64,000 nucleotides of DNA from NCBI RefSeq assembly GCF_026625565.1, contig NZ_CP112998.1, positions 5,210,501 through 5,274,500 of the forward strand, given 5' to 3'. The number at the start of each line of letters is the position of its first letter. Positions within the stretch are counted from its first letter, which is position 1. The position numbers and the translations under genes were made by a program. The notes under the pieces are model-generated. The model did no database searches and was not told the origin of the DNA. It saw only the letters and a list, made by a program, of their open reading frames with translations. Positions 62,898 to 64,000 of the stretch are shown piece by piece. The stretch is from Dyadobacter pollutisoli (GTDB lineage: Bacteria > Bacteroidota > Bacteroidia > Cytophagales > Spirosomataceae).

Positions 62898-62917
62898 CCC
62901 AGGGCTGAAGCCCTGGG
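62898..62917. repeat. Perfect 9-bp palindromic hairpin CCCAGGGCT-GA-AGCCCTGGG
   Basis: Stem CCCAGGGCT pairs with AGCCCTGGG with a GA loop. Similar palindromes are familiar as interspersed extragenic repeats in many bacterial genomes. It lies 12 bp after the Gfo/Idh/MocA stop and may act as a terminator or mRNA stabiliser. Confidence 0.75.
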
Positions 62918-62928
62918 CTATCGGCGTG

Positions 62929-64000
62929 TCATCCCTCCCAGGTTACACCGGTGTCTTTCCAGCTTTTGGATGCCGCGGAGTCCAGAACTGCTTCGCATAC
63001 TTTCTGGGTTTCGTAGGCATCCTTGAAGGTTGGAGAGCAAGGTTCGCCGGTTTGCAGGCTTTCGAAAAAGTCGGCCGCCTGGTGAATGAATGAATGCTCA
63101 TAACCAATGCTGGTTCCGGGAATCCACCATCTTTTCATATAAGGCTGATCGCCGTCAGTTACCAGGATCGATCTCCATCCACGAACGATCGACTCGTCGC
63201 TATGGTCAAAATATTCGAGACGGTTCAGGTCATGCAGGTCCCAACGGATAGATGCATGCTCGCCATTGATTTCAAATGTATAAAGTGCCTTGTGGCCACG
63301 CGCGTAACGCGTAGATTCGAAGAGCCCCAGAGAACCATTGTCGAAATGGCAATGGAAAATACAGGCATCGTCGATACCTACTTTCTGAACTTCTCCGCTG
63401 CCTGCGTGCACACGCTCCTTGATGAAAGTTTCAGTCACCGCGGAAACATCTTTAATGCCTCCATTGATCCACATCGCGGTATCAATGCAGTGCGCCAGCA
63501 AATCGCCGGTTACTCCCGAACCCGCTGCGTCTACATCCAGTCGCCACGTTGCGGTACCTCCCTGTGGCACATCCGGATTGATTGTCCAATCCTGCAAAAA
63601 GTTGGCACGATAATGGAAAATCCTCCCCAATTTACCTGAATCAACGATTTGTTTGGCCAATGTAACAGCCGGAACGCGACGGTAGTTATACCATACCGTA
63701 TTTTTGACACCTGCCTTTTCGATTGCATCCACCATCGTTTTGGCCTCTGCCAATGTTCTGGCAAGCGGTTTTTCACAAAGGATCATTTTCCCCGCCGCCG
63801 CAGCAGCTATCGCGATTTCGGCGTGGGTATCGTTCGCAGTACAAATGTCGACAGCGTCAACATCGTCCCGCGCGATCACTTTTTTCCAGTCTGTTTCGAA
63901 AGATTCGTAGCCCCATTGCTCAGCAAAAGCCTTTGCTTTTTCTGCATTACGTGAACAGGCTACTTTCAGCACAGGCGTATATTCCAGCTCGGGAAAGAAG
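62929..64000 (-). CDS. Gfo/Idh/MocA-family oxidoreductase, partial (5' end outside window)
   Basis: The frame continues to the window edge with FFPELEYTPVLKVACSRN, so the start and the first Rossmann strand are beyond 64000. Visible features are the motif ILCEKPLARTLAEAKTMVDA (the conserved EKP lysine), VDAVDICTAND, and the C-terminal domain with TWRLDVDAAGSGVTGDLLAH and DACIFHCHFDNGSLG. It reduces or oxidises a sugar or inositol with NAD(P). Position upstream of the sugar ABC transporter suggests a shared catabolic pathway, possibly inositol or a related sugar. Confidence 0.88.
   Translation of the reverse strand, partial: FFPELEYTPVLKVACSRNAEKAKAFAEQWGYESFETDWKKVIARDDVDAVDICTANDTHAEIAIAAAAAGKMILCEKPLARTLAEAKTMVDAIEKAGVKNTVWYNYRRVPAVTLAKQIVDSGKLGRIFHYRANFLQDWTINPDVPQGGTATWRLDVDAAGSGVTGDLLAHCIDTAMWINGGIKDVSAVTETFIKERVHAGSGEVQKVGIDDACIFHCHFDNGSLGLFESTRYARGHKALYTFEINGEHASIRWDLHDLNRLEYFDHSDESIVRGWRSILVTDGDQPYMKRWWIPGTSIGYEHSFIHQAADFFESLQTGEPCSPTFKDAYETQKVCEAVLDSAASKSWKDTGVTWEG

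Overview
The window looks like chromosomal DNA of a Bacteroidota bacterium, most likely of the order Cytophagales and close to Dyadobacter or other Spirosomataceae. The evidence is a SusC/SusD outer-membrane pair, a type IX secretion sorting domain, PadR plus prefix-domain MacB/FtsX permease genes, DUF4369-like thioredoxin proteins, a split YeeE/YedE pair, an ISL3-type (ISAon1-like) insertion sequence, and Bacteroidota-type promoters (TTTG plus TAnnTTTG). No replication origin, rRNA operon, CRISPR array or prophage was seen.

Layout. 1-4.4 kb: housekeeping and secreted proteins (thioredoxin-like protein, lactonase, CsaA, alginate-lyase-like enzyme). 4.5-10.1 kb: a one-directional soft-metal (probably copper) cluster of two HMA chaperones, a cysteine-rich HYC_CC_PP-type protein, a TonB-dependent receptor, an AraC regulator with an N-terminal HMA domain, a heavy-metal-binding lipoprotein and a His/Met-rich outer-membrane protein. 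10.2-14.1 kb: a methyltransferase, then a sulfur module (split YeeE/YedE and a metallo-beta-lactamase/rhodanese protein) with a VapBC pair inside it. 14.4-17.3 kb: MATE pump and HflX. 17.3-20.7 kb: accessory region with a tRNA-Arg(CCT) array whose extra copies carry hairpin-forming insertions, an orphan membrane protein, and a complete insertion sequence with an exact 8-bp target duplication. 20.9-30 kb: START-domain protein, a 1417-residue T9SS protein, a 2OG-Fe(II) dioxygenase, an SDR remnant, and PadR plus permease. 30-39.3 kb: two convergent L,D-transpeptidases, TyrA with an aminotransferase, ModABC, an SGNH hydrolase, a sugar nucleotidyltransferase and an A-type Fe-S carrier.

39.4-43.5 kb is the most unusual operon: bifunctional aspartokinase/homoserine dehydrogenase, then an MNT/HEPN toxin-antitoxin-like pair, then homoserine kinase. 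The last three are joined by 4-bp start/stop overlaps, and the homoserine kinase is interrupted by one extra base in a run of eight A. 43.9-48.5 kb: SusC/SusD. 48.6-57.8 kb: outer-membrane, redox and carbohydrate-related genes, plus a fused remnant of a higBA toxin-antitoxin locus. 57.9-59.1 kb: a winged-helix/nucleotidyltransferase pair with a 4-bp overlap. 59.2-64 kb: a ribose-type sugar ABC transporter behind a Gfo/Idh/MocA oxidoreductase cut by the window edge, with palindromic repeats in its gaps.

All calls come from reading the sequence and recalling family features; no database search was run. Start codons were moved inward where a signal peptide, lipobox or family length supported it. 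The least certain items are promoters, remnants and orphan proteins.
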